This document shows positions 49,719-59,900 of a stretch of 64,000 nucleotides of DNA, piece after piece. A program made the translations under genes and the position numbers. This DNA comes from Acetobacterium tundrae (GTDB lineage: Bacteria; Bacillota; Clostridia; Eubacteriales; Eubacteriaceae), in the NCBI RefSeq assembly GCF_008086615.1, contig NZ_RXYB01000006.1, forward strand, positions 1-64,000, in the 5' to 3' direction. The notes beneath the pieces are model-generated. The model was not told where the DNA came from, did not search any database, and saw only the letters and a program-made list of their open reading frames with translations. Position 1 is the first letter of the stretch, and each line of letters opens with the position of its first letter.

Positions 49719-50468
49719 ATGAGCGAATTGCTATGGGATCATACCATCCATTATATAAATGATCTTCAACAAGCCAATGCTGTTTTTGAAAAAAATGGAT
49801 TAATCGCAAAACAGGGTGGAAGTCATGAAGGATTTGGCACCTGCAATTCACTCAGCTATTTTTGGGCTTCCTATGTCGAGTTTTTGTCAATTGATGATAA
49901 GATGGTCAATAATAACCCAGTTGAAGACATCCTGATTTTTGCTGATGCCGGAAAATTACTTCCAAAGCATGAAGCCTTCGGAAGAATTGGTTTAAGAACT
50001 CACGATATTGTTGCATTGAGAAATAAATTGGTTAAAAAAAACCTGAGTTTATCAGAAATATTTGCTGGTAATCGAACGACTCCTGATGGGGAAAGACTCA
50101 CCTGGAAGCTGCTGATGATCAATGGCGATTATGACGGGCTACCCTATCCTTTTATTATCGACTGGGAAATAACAGAAGAACAGCGATTCAGGCAGTTGAA
50201 AGGCAAGGGGCTAATCAATCAACATCCGTTAGGTCAGTTGTTTTTATATGAAGGTGTTTTCGAGGTTGAAAATCCTGAGATCACAGCCAAACATTGGGCG
50301 GATATTTTTGGATTTGCACAAAAAAATGAGACCACGATTATCATCGGGCAGCAACTGTTTCGTTTTGAAAAGGGAAGCGAAAATCGTTTGCAAGAACTCA
50401 ATTTTTTATGTGACGGTGAAAAGGGGTTTGATTTCAAAATCGGAGAAGGTCATTACCGAAGTTTATAA
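49719..50468 (+). CDS. VOC/glyoxalase-like domain protein
   Basis: 249 residues. DHTIHYINDLQQANAVFEKN then GGSHEGFGTCNSLSYF and YVEFLSID form the first VOC half of the Glyoxalase_3 type (His and Glu metal ligands). The second half is diverged (QLFLYEGVFEVENPEITAKH). The family includes lyases, dioxygenases and resistance proteins. It ends the operon; its stop codon is inside the terminator stem. GAAGGGAG precedes the ATG. Confidence 0.75.
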   Translation: MSELLWDHTIHYINDLQQANAVFEKNGLIAKQGGSHEGFGTCNSLSYFWASYVEFLSIDDKMVNNNPVEDILIFADAGKLLPKHEAFGRIGLRTHDIVALRNKLVKKNLSLSEIFAGNRTTPDGERLTWKLLMINGDYDGLPYPFIIDWEITEEQRFRQLKGKGLINQHPLGQLFLYEGVFEVENPEITAKHWADIFGFAQKNETTIIIGQQLFRFEKGSENRLQELNFLCDGEKGFDFKIGEGHYRSL

Positions 50469-50513
50469 AAAAGGATTTAATAAAACAGAAATGTTTTATT
50501 AAATCCTTTTTAA
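50468..50513. terminator. Terminator of the split-barrel/ferredoxin/VOC operon
   Basis: A 19-bp perfect stem (50468-50486 with 50493-50511) with A and T runs on either side. Confidence 0.9.
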
Positions 50514-50562
50514 ATTTCCTGAATCCAGCTGTGAAAGTTGAGCGATTAAGATCATGATTTTG

Positions 50563-50616
50563 TTGACAACAATTGTCCAAAATGATATATTGAATATATG
50601 TTCAATATATCATTTT
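50563..50616 (+). promoter_or_regulatory. Promoter with long inverted repeat ahead of the TetR gene
   Basis: TTGACA (50563-50568) and TATATT (50586-50591), spacing 17. AAAATGATATATTGAA (50579-50594) and its exact inverse (50601-50616) flank six bases. The repeat covers the -10 box and ends just before the ribosome site, as expected for TetR autorepression. Confidence 0.75.
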
Positions 50617-50625
50617 GGAGGTATT

Positions 50626-51252
50626 ATGGCACGAACGAAGGAACAAAATGAAAAAATGAGGGTAACTCGCAAAGAAAAAATCCGAAATGCGGCACTTTTA
50701 CAATTTGTCAAACAGGGCTTATTTGCCACTCGTATCCAGGATATTGCAGCGGAAGCAGGTATCGCTCAGGGGCTTTTATATCATTACTATGCTTCAAAAG
50801 ACGAGATCTTTGTGGATCTCATAAATGATGCATTGGATAAAACCATTGAGGCATCCTATTCGGTACGGGATATGGAGATCGACCCAGGCGAAAAAATCCG
50901 CTTTGCTTTAGAAAGACTTATTGATACCATTGAAAATAGTCAGACATTTTTGGATACATGTCGGCTGATTACCCAAGCTAGCAATTCAACAGCAATTCCT
51001 CAGGAGGCTCGGGATCTTATTCAAGAAAAAAGGAATATACCCTATCAAGTAATCGAAAAAATAATGGAAGCGGGACAAAAAGAAGGAACCATCATTGCAG
51101 GGGATCCCAAAATGCTGTCTATTTTTTTCTGGACCAACATTAATGGCTTGGCAATATATTATTCCACTAATAATAACAGGGAAGTAAAGCTGGATTATCG
51201 TGTGCTTTCATCCATGTTTTTGATTGAAAATGAAAGAGAGGTTGAAAAATGA
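50626..51252 (+). CDS. TetR family transcriptional regulator
   Basis: 208 residues from ATG 50626 (TTGGAGG site). The helix-turn-helix is IRNAALLQFVKQGLFATRIQ, DIAAEAGIAQGLLYHYYASKDEIF; the C-terminal ligand domain is all-helical. Autoregulation is likely through the 38-base inverted repeat upstream. Overlaps the DUF2087 gene by 4 bases and probably controls it and the esterase. Confidence 0.93.
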   Translation: MARTKEQNEKMRVTRKEKIRNAALLQFVKQGLFATRIQDIAAEAGIAQGLLYHYYASKDEIFVDLINDALDKTIEASYSVRDMEIDPGEKIRFALERLIDTIENSQTFLDTCRLITQASNSTAIPQEARDLIQEKRNIPYQVIEKIMEAGQKEGTIIAGDPKMLSIFFWTNINGLAIYYSTNNNREVKLDYRVLSSMFLIENEREVEK

Positions 51253-51518
51253 TGCAAAAGATCAAACCCTTTTTAAATGAGGAAGGGAAAATCAAGCAGA
51301 TTCCTTCGAAACAGTCAAAGCAATTACTGGTATATGAATATCTGGCAGAAAAGTTTGATGATGATCAGGAATACTCAGAAAAGTCGGTTAATCAGCTAAT
51401 TGATACCTGGCATACTTTCGGAGATTGTATCTTATTAAGACGCGGATTAATAGAAACTGGATTTTTATGTCGATTATCAGATGGAAGCAAATATTGGAAA
51501 AACAAAGAAAAGGAATAA
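51249..51518 (+). CDS. DUF2087 domain protein
   Basis: 89 residues. PSKQSKQLLVYEYLAEKFDD, YSEKSVNQLIDTWHTFGDCI and LLRRGLIETGFLCRLSDGSKYW are the complete DUF2087 pattern, a winged-helix-like module often attached to or next to regulators. ATGA overlap with the TetR gene. Probably an auxiliary DNA- or protein-binding factor. Confidence 0.85.
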   Translation: MMQKIKPFLNEEGKIKQIPSKQSKQLLVYEYLAEKFDDDQEYSEKSVNQLIDTWHTFGDCILLRRGLIETGFLCRLSDGSKYWKNKEKE

Positions 51519-51525
51519 ATGTAAT

Positions 51526-52458
51526 ATGAGTACTAAAGCAAAAATGATGTATATAGCAATGAAATATCGGCATCTTTTTAAAGGGCAATTACATCCGGAA
51601 GTAATTAATGAAAATACATCAGTTGAAAAACTGCGTCAAAATTGCGATGATACGGCATTGCGCTTTTTTAAACCGATGGAAGGGATTAGTTATATTCCAG
51701 CAGATTATTCGGAACTTTACGCTGAATGGATTAAGGTTGAAAATGCGCCGGAAGTCAAGGTCGTGATGTATTTTCATGGCGGTGGTTTTGTTATGGGGAA
51801 TGCACTATCGCATAGAAACATTGTAAGTAATTTCGTGAAACATTTGGGAATCAATGCATTGGTGTTTAATTATCGTCTCGCTCCGGAGAATCCGTCTCCT
51901 GCTGCAGTTTATGACTCAACTGCTATTTATAACTGGTTACTTACGCAAGGTTATGAGCCGAATAATATTGTGTTTGCAGGGGACTCGGCAGGTGGAGGGA
52001 TTGCAATGGCTACCCTTTTAAAATGTAAGGATGATGGTATCCCTTTACCGGCAGTCTGCGCTCTATTTTCACCCTGTACAGACATGACAATTTCAGGAGA
52101 GTCCCATCAAACAAAGGCCAAAGCAGATCCCTGCACACCTAAAGGATCGACAGAGACTTATCTTGGTTATTACATAGGCAATGGTGATCCGAGGCATCCC
52201 TATACTTCACCCTTGTTTGGAGACTTAACCGGTCTGCCGCCGATTATTATTCAAGTTGGCAATAATGAAACGCTGAGAGATGATTCAACCCGTTTTGCAA
52301 AAAAGGCAAAAGAATCTGGAGTCGAAGTTCGGCTTAAAGTCTGGAAAGGAATGTTTCATTGCTTCCCCTTGCTGGCACCTATGTTTCCAGAAGCGTCAGA
52401 GGCGTTGGCAGAAGTATGTCAGTTTATTTGGAATCATTTAAAGGATCAAATTCAATAA
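51526..52458 (+). CDS. Alpha/beta hydrolase of the hormone-sensitive-lipase (HSL) family
   Basis: 310 residues from ATG 51526; an in-frame ATG at 51481 lies inside the DUF2087 gene. HGGGFVMG is the oxyanion hole, GDSAGGG the nucleophile, LPPIIIQVGNNETLRDDSTRF the Asp region (Glu/Asp) and GMFHCFP the His. A carboxylesterase on short acyl or aryl esters; its TetR partner may sense the substrate or product. AAAGGAA precedes the start at a rather long distance. The gap to 52811 is AT-rich with no gene visible. Confidence 0.9.
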   Translation: MSTKAKMMYIAMKYRHLFKGQLHPEVINENTSVEKLRQNCDDTALRFFKPMEGISYIPADYSELYAEWIKVENAPEVKVVMYFHGGGFVMGNALSHRNIVSNFVKHLGINALVFNYRLAPENPSPAAVYDSTAIYNWLLTQGYEPNNIVFAGDSAGGGIAMATLLKCKDDGIPLPAVCALFSPCTDMTISGESHQTKAKADPCTPKGSTETYLGYYIGNGDPRHPYTSPLFGDLTGLPPIIIQVGNNETLRDDSTRFAKKAKESGVEVRLKVWKGMFHCFPLLAPMFPEASEALAEVCQFIWNHLKDQIQ

Positions 52459-52811
52459 TTGGACTAAAAGACTTGCTTAAGATTTTTGAATTCCTTTCCC
52501 AATATTAATAAAAATATATAGGATGTATGCGATTATCAATAGAGCAACGTAATTAAAATCTAAAATTAAATTTTAAGGAAATAAAACAATGCCAAAACCT
52601 TAAAGTGAAGACGATTCGGAAATCCAATCCTAAAATAATTAAGATTCGTGAAAAAATTCATCTTCGTTCTTGACAGTTTGAGCCATTACAAATAGAATAA
52701 GAAATATAAAAGAAAATGACATCAAAATAGGATTGATTCTATAATAAAGGCTTTTGGATAATAGGTGATGTTTTTTGGCGAAAAACAGAAAGTTCAAAAC
52801 GAGGAAGAAAA

Positions 52812-53498
52812 ATGGAAGCGAATATTAAAGATCGAATTAAAAAACTGTTAGCCCTAGGTAAAAGTCCCAATGCCAATGAAGCAAATTATGCTATTTTAAA
52901 AGCAAAAAAGCTGATGGTTGAATATAAATTAACAGATCGGGATTTATTAAGATATGATGAAAAACCAATTAAGATAGATAGCAATATTTATTATACGACT
53001 CGGAGAGAACATTGGATGACCGGTTTGGCCGATGTCATTGCTGAGAATAATTGTTGTGTTTTCTATATGATTACACCGTCCGGTGCTCAACGGCACTACA
53101 TTATTTTTTATGGATATGAGGAAGATGCCCTGATCTGCAGCAGTATATTCGCCTATGCGGTCGATTGCATACGATCCCAGCTGAAGGCGATAAAAAAGGT
53201 TATGAAACTGGATGAAAAGCCCAATGCCATTATTAATGAAGCCTGTGAAACTTATGGCAAAGGTTTTTATGAGGGTTTGGATGATGCTTATACGATTCAG
53301 GATTTTGAGCACCAGGAATGGGGTCTGGTGATGACTGTTCCGCCGGAGGTCAAAGAAATTCTCAAGCCAATGGAACATGCCCGCCATAAAGAGAAAAACC
53401 ATGAAGACCACTATTCTTTTTATGCGCAAGGCTATCGAGAAGGTAAAATATTTACCACTCAAAATAAATTGGAAGACGTCAAGGCAACAGCCGTGTAA
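52812..53498 (+). CDS. DUF2786 domain protein
   Basis: 228 residues. IKDRIKKLLALGKSPNANEA followed by NYAILKAKKLMVEYKL is the DUF2786 signature (helical, N-terminal 45 residues), then a mixed alpha/beta region and RHKEKNHEDHYSFYAQGYREG. Such proteins occur near phage and mobile genes and in chromosomes; function unknown. GAGGAAG precedes the ATG; a terminator follows directly. Confidence 0.85.
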   Translation: MEANIKDRIKKLLALGKSPNANEANYAILKAKKLMVEYKLTDRDLLRYDEKPIKIDSNIYYTTRREHWMTGLADVIAENNCCVFYMITPSGAQRHYIIFYGYEEDALICSSIFAYAVDCIRSQLKAIKKVMKLDEKPNAIINEACETYGKGFYEGLDDAYTIQDFEHQEWGLVMTVPPEVKEILKPMEHARHKEKNHEDHYSFYAQGYREGKIFTTQNKLEDVKATAV

Positions 53499-53514
53499 TC
53501 TATTTGTACAAATA

Positions 53515-53558
53515 AAAAAAGCCAGATACTTGTTATTGATAAGTATCTGGCTTTTTTG
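53515..53558. terminator. Terminator after the DUF2786 gene
   Basis: AAGCCAGATACTT (53519-53531) pairs with AAGTATCTGGCTT (53541-53553), with A and T runs. Downstream to 53921 a plus-strand frame without a start (LIGESWVFYSIVTLALNNEQ ..., ending at 53691) and a later RVGYTIVEAIRKDTA frame look like protein relics, perhaps of a mobile element. I cannot assign them. Confidence 0.9.
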
Positions 53559-53921
53559 GTTCGTCCTGCAAGGGCAAAATCTAATAGGTGAAAGTTGGGT
53601 GTTCTATAGCATCGTTACATTAGCCCTGAACAACGAACAAGAGAGAGTTGAATCACTGAATCCAGTATTTAAAGGTTATCATAAGTCATGAAGAGATCGC
53701 CGGCGAGTAGGTTATACCATTGTAGAAGCTATTAGGAAGGATACCGCATAAATCAAATTTTTTGTGTAAAGGCTCTGTTTTTATTTTCTAGATTAAGGTT
53801 ATTAAACGATTTTTAAGGTATATAATAAATATATAGATTTTTCCTACAAAGAAAAAAGATATTTGTGTCGGAAGTCACTTTTCTGGAATAGGCATTAAAT
53901 CACGAAAGGATTTGTGAAGCA

Positions 53922-56900
53922 ATGGACGCTTATTTACGTTTACTAATCGAGGGAGGAGTACTGCTTGCCGGTACTCTGGTTTTTTTATGGATTTTTTTGA
54001 TAAAATCTGGAAAAACACCTAAATTAAATATGAGAGACGCCTCTCTTTCAAGTGAAGAACTGGAAGATCATGCAAAAAAGATTGCCTTTGAGCATTCGGT
54101 ATCGGTCAAAAAAAGATCTTCAAAATCGCCAATTTTAAGAATGAATGACAACTACAAATTTATCATGACCGTGTACAAGGAGCTTAATGAAGATGTTCAA
54201 AAGAAATTTGCTGTACCACCGGCATCGGAATGGTTACTGGACAACTTCTATGTTATTGAAAAACAGGTCAAAGGATTAAGGCGTGATTTAAAAAAATCAG
54301 ATTATATCAGGTTACCTGTTTTGAAATCTGGGCTGTTAAAGGGGCAAATCCGTATATTTGCCGTAGCGGTTGAACTTGTTGCGCATACAGATGGACAGAT
54401 TGATGAAAAAATACTATCCGATTATTTAAAAGCATACCAGTCGCACAGTGTTCTTTTTGATCGCGAAATTGTTGCATTGCCAATGATGATTACCCTTGCG
54501 CTCATTGAAAACATAAGGGTTCTTTGTGAAGATATAAGAAAAACCCAAACCCAATGGCATAAAGCAGATAAAATATTTGTAAAGTGGATTGAAAATGAAG
54601 AATACGATACCAGGAAAACAGTAAAGCTGCTTCAAGACAGTCTGAAAAGCTTGGATGAAGTGGAGCCGTCCTTTGTTGAGCATTTGTTTTATCGATTGAG
54701 ACGATCCGGTCGCAGTTATGTGGAAGTTTTGCAAAACATGGATGAGAACCTGGATAAGCTGGGAACAACCACAGAGGAGATCACCAAAAAAGAACACAGT
54801 ACTCAATCTGTTAATACCGTAACCATGGGCAATTCCATCACCAGTATTCATTTTTTCTCATCCCTGGATTGGTCGGATCTGTTTGAATCGGTGAGTATGG
54901 TGGAGCAGATATTAAAACAAGATCCGGATGGAACCTATCCACTCATGGATATTGCAACACGGAGTCATTACCGAACAAAAGTGGAAGAACTTGCCCTGAG
55001 TTTTGGTGTATCGGAACTCTATTTGGCAAAGATGGCCATTGCATTTGCAAAGGAAGCTTATATCAAATCCAATCAAAGCGAGTCTGTGGACGCCAGTATC
55101 CAAAGAACCTGGCATGTTGGGTATTATTTAATCGGAAACGGTATTAAAAATCTGGAAAACAGAGAAAAGAAGATTAATAGTTTTAGTCCAAAAGCAGAGA
55201 GCATGGGCAAAAAAAATCCTGGAATCCTTTATATCGGTTCCATGGGTCTGATTACCCTGCTTTTTGTTTTTATAGCGGTCCGTTATTCAAATTTTACCAC
55301 ATCATCACATGTCGTTTTGTTTTCTATTTTAGCAATCATCGCAGTGTTGATTCCCGCATCTGAAATTGCAGTGGATGTGGTAAATTGGATTGTCTGCCAT
55401 GCGCTAAAACCTGCTTTTTTTCCAAGATTACAATTAAAAGATGGTATTCCCGAAACCATGAGTACCATTGTTGCGATACCAACACTTCTTTCAGACGAAA
55501 ATCGGGTCAAAGAACTGCTGGCAGGATTGGAAAGTCATTATTTGTCGAACCGAGAAGATCATTTATATTTTGCTCTCATTGGAGCCTTTAGAGATTCGGA
55601 TGAAGCTGCCATGAAAGATGACGAAGCGATTATTGAAACCGCATTATCCGGAATAAAGGAACTCAACGACAAATATGCCAAAGAGAGCACGGATAAATTT
55701 TATTTTTTCCATCGGGACAGTCAATATAGCAAAGAAAATGACAAATGGATCGGCTGGGAGCGAAAAAGAGGTGCCTTAATGGAATTCAATGACCTCATTC
55801 TCGGGGCAACCGATACCAGCTTTTCCTATGTATCTTCTAAAAACCCCCCATTTTCCAATGTTAAATATATCATTACCCTGGATAGCGACACCATTCTCCC
55901 AATGGGTATGGCAAAGAAAATGATTGCGACCATGGCTCACCCCTTAAACAGACCGGTGATTGATAAGGAAAGAGGGGTGGTGGTTGAGGGTTACGGACTC
56001 ATGCAGCCCAGAGTTGAAGTCGATAATGAGAGCTCCAACAGGTCCCTCTTTTCACGGATCTTCACTGGTCAGGAAGGCATCGATCCCTATGCTACCGCTA
56101 TTTCCGATGTCTATCAGGATCTCTTCGGCGAAGGCATTTTTGTGGGTAAGGGAATTTATGATTTAACCGTATTCCAAAGTATTATGAAGGATGCCATCCC
56201 AGATAATACCATTCTGAGTCATGATCTTTTGGAAGGGTCTTATGTGAGAACTGGTTTAGTGACAGATCTTAAATTGGTCGATTCTTATCCGTCAAAATAT
56301 AATTCGTTTTCTTTAAGACTTCACCGTTGGGTTCGAGGTGACTGGCAACTGGTACCAATTTTATTCAGAAAAATTTTCGATCGCAGTCATAGCAAGATAT
56401 TTAATCCTCTTTCACGACTATCCAAGTGGAAAATATTTGATAATTTGAGAAGAAGTCTTGTCTCCCCGGCGCTGATGTTATTGGCCTTTTTAAGTTTCAC
56501 CTTTCTTCCTGGAAGTATCTATTTCTGGCTTGCGTATTTTTTTCTAGCTCAGGCATTCCCTCTCATTTTGGGTGTGATCGGATACTTATTCTCGGCCCGG
56601 ATTGGAAATGACCGAATCAAACGGTATACACCGGTAATGTTTGGCCTTAAAGCGGTACTTATGCAGTTTTTGCTGACCCTGCTTTTTTTACCTTATCAGG
56701 CTTGGCTGATGGCAAGTGCCATTGTGGTCACCCTGGTACGGGTTTTTATTACCAAGAAAAATCTGCTGGAATGGGTGACGGCTGATGATGTTGAGAAATT
56801 TCAGAAAAATTCCTTGATCAGTTATATATCCACCATGAAGGCTTCCTTGTTTCAAGCCCCACTTGTTGTTCTGTTTGCATTTATTTTTAAATCGGAAGCA

Positions 56901-59900
56901 ATTCTACTCAGTCTGGCCTTTTTTCTCGTTTGGGTAAGTGGACCATTGATTGCCTATTTCATCAGTAAAGACCATCAAGAGAAACTTTTCAAGATTTCAG
57001 AAAGTGATACCCATGAATTGGGAAGAATTACACGAAAAACCTGGCGTTATTTTGAAGATTTTTCCAATGCCAGGAGTCACTATCTGATTCCTGACAATTA
57101 TCAGGCAGATCCTCCCAGAGGGCTTGCTCAGCGAACATCCCCGACGAATATCGGGCTGGGACTGTTGGCACCATTATCCGCCAGAGACTTTGGTTATATT
57201 GGGACCTTTAAGATGGTCGATTTGATTGAAAAAACAGTGGATACCATTGAAACGTTGGAAAAATGGAATGGTCATTTACTAAACTGGTATGATACTCTGA
57301 CCTTAAAACCCCTTCACCCTGCATATATTTCAACGGTGGATAGTGGGAACCTTTTATGTTATCTCATCACCTTGAAGCAAGGATTAAAAGACTATCTTCA
57401 CAGTCCTGTTGTTGATCCCCGATTTTCAAATGGAATCAGAGATACGCTACACTGCGCAGGCAAGAAAGACTATTCAGCCTATGATGAAATTCTTCCAATG
57501 GATACACGCACCGGGAATCCATCAGTAGATTTGATGGATTGGAACCAGACGCTCAATACGTTATCGAGGGAAGAGCATTTGGCGGATCTTGATGAAGGCG
57601 TTTGGAAAACAAAACTTGAAGACATGATCAGCATGTTTAAAAATGATATGACAAAATGGATGCCGGGGATTGATTTGCTGGAAAAAATTCCGGAAGGTTT
57701 ATCAAAGTATGGCGAAAAAGATGACGTTTGTTCCAATATTGAAGAATTATTGAGCATGCTTAAGAAAAATACGGATTTGTATGATTTGCCCCAAACTTAC
57801 AAAGATTCAGCAGAAATTGCAACTAAATTGGCGGATGCTATTAGAAAAACAAATCAGGACAGTCATTCTGAATGGATAAAATGGCTTATCGATTTGGCGG
57901 AAACTTTGAATACGGCTGTTTCTGCGATTCAACAGTTTATCAACCGATACATGACGTTGATTGAACGTATCGATGCACTTTCAAAGGCAATGGATTTTTT
58001 ACCCTTGTATGACAAGAAGAAAGAATTATTCAGCATCGGTTTTAATCTGGAAGAAAAAAAGCTGACCAATTCATTCTATGATCTCCTGGCATCTGAGTCA
58101 CGTCAGACCAGTTATGTTTGCATCGCAAAAGGAAAAATACCAGCTTCCCACTGGTTTAAATTGGGTCGGGCCTTAACTAATGTTGATCATTACAAAGGTC
58201 TGATTTCCTGGACAGGAACCATGTTTGAATATCTGATGCCGCTTTTGATTATGAAAAGTTATAAAAATACGTTGCTGGATGAAACCTATTCATTTGTGAT
58301 TAAGAGTCAGAAAAAATATGGAAATGAGAGAGCAATGCCCTGGGGAACCTCGGAATCCGGCTACAATGTTATGGATAAGGATCATGACTATCGATACAAG
58401 GCCATTGGTGTCCCATGGTTAGGCTTAAAAAGAGGATTGATTGAGGATGCGGTTACCGCTCCGTATGCCACTTTTCTGGCCCTGATGGTTGAGCCTGAGG
58501 ATGCCATCAAAAATATCAAACGGCTGAAGGCGGAAGGTCTTGAAGGACCTTACGGTTTTTATGAAGCAGCAGACTATACCCCGGAACGGTTGGGTTTTGA
58601 AACAAAACGTGCCGTTATAAAAAGTTTCATGGCACATCATCAGGGGATGAGTTTAATGGCGCTGAATAACTGTATGAATAAAAACATTATGCAGACCCGT
58701 TTTCATGAGGACCCGGAAATCAATGCGGCCCGGTTATTGCTTCAGGAAAAGGTCTCATCAGACCTTATCTTTACAAAAGGAACTAAAGAAAAAGTGGTGC
58801 CTTACAAAGGCAAGATTTACAAAAAAGAAAGCTCAGTACGACGGTTCACGCGACCAGATCCAATTTTGCCAAAAACACATATCTTATCAAATGGAAATTA
58901 TTCCATTATGATTACAGATAGAGGCACCGGATACAGCAAAAGTAAAATGGCAGCAGTAACACGCTGGAGAGAAGACAGCACGCTGGATCAATATGGGATG
59001 TTTTTCTATCTGCGCAATATCGATACGAATGCGGTTTGGTCGGCGGCTTATTCGCCAATAAATGTTATGCCGGATAAATATGAAGTTGTCTTCACAGCAG
59101 ACAAAGCAACTTTTAAGCGAACGGATGGGGAAATTGAAACAAAAACCGAGGTTATTGTTGCATCCAGCGATAATGTCGAAATCCGCAGAGTCACCCTAAA
59201 GAATACCGGTGAAAAAGCATATGCTCTGGAATTGACCAGTTATTTTGAAGTGGTCATGGCACCTCAGGCAGGGGACATTGCCCATATGGCGTTTAGCAAT
59301 CTTTTTGTAGAAACTGAATTTAACCCGAATAAAAAATGTATCATTGCCAACAGACGGCCACGATCAGACAGCGATAAAAGTATGTGGTTGGGCAATGCGG
59401 TTGTACTTAAAGGTACTATTCTGGGTGACATTCAGTATGAAACCGATCGGATGCAAATGATCGGCAGAGGAAATAATGTTAAGAATCCGGTTGTTATGAA
59501 TCAGGAAAAACCGCTTTCCAATACAACTGGACCGGTGCTTGATCCGGTCATGAGTTTCCGGCTTAAAGTAAAAATCGAACCAGGGAAAACCGCTCAATTC
59601 TCATTTATAACTGCTTTTAGTGAAAGTGAAGAATCCCTGCTTAATCTCATCGACCAGTATGGAAATTTCGGTGCGGTAGAAGGTGCTTTCAAGCTGGCAT
59701 TGACGCGTAGTCAGGTCGAAACAAAATATCTCAATCTGGATGCAGAAGAAATAGAACTCTATCAGGATATGATTTCTCATATTGTCTTTATCAGTCCTGC
59801 AAAAAGAATGAGTCAGGAGTTGATCCTTAAAAATACCCAGGGACAATCGGCCTTATGGAAATATGGAATTTCCGGAGATAATCCAATTGTTGTTGTGGAT

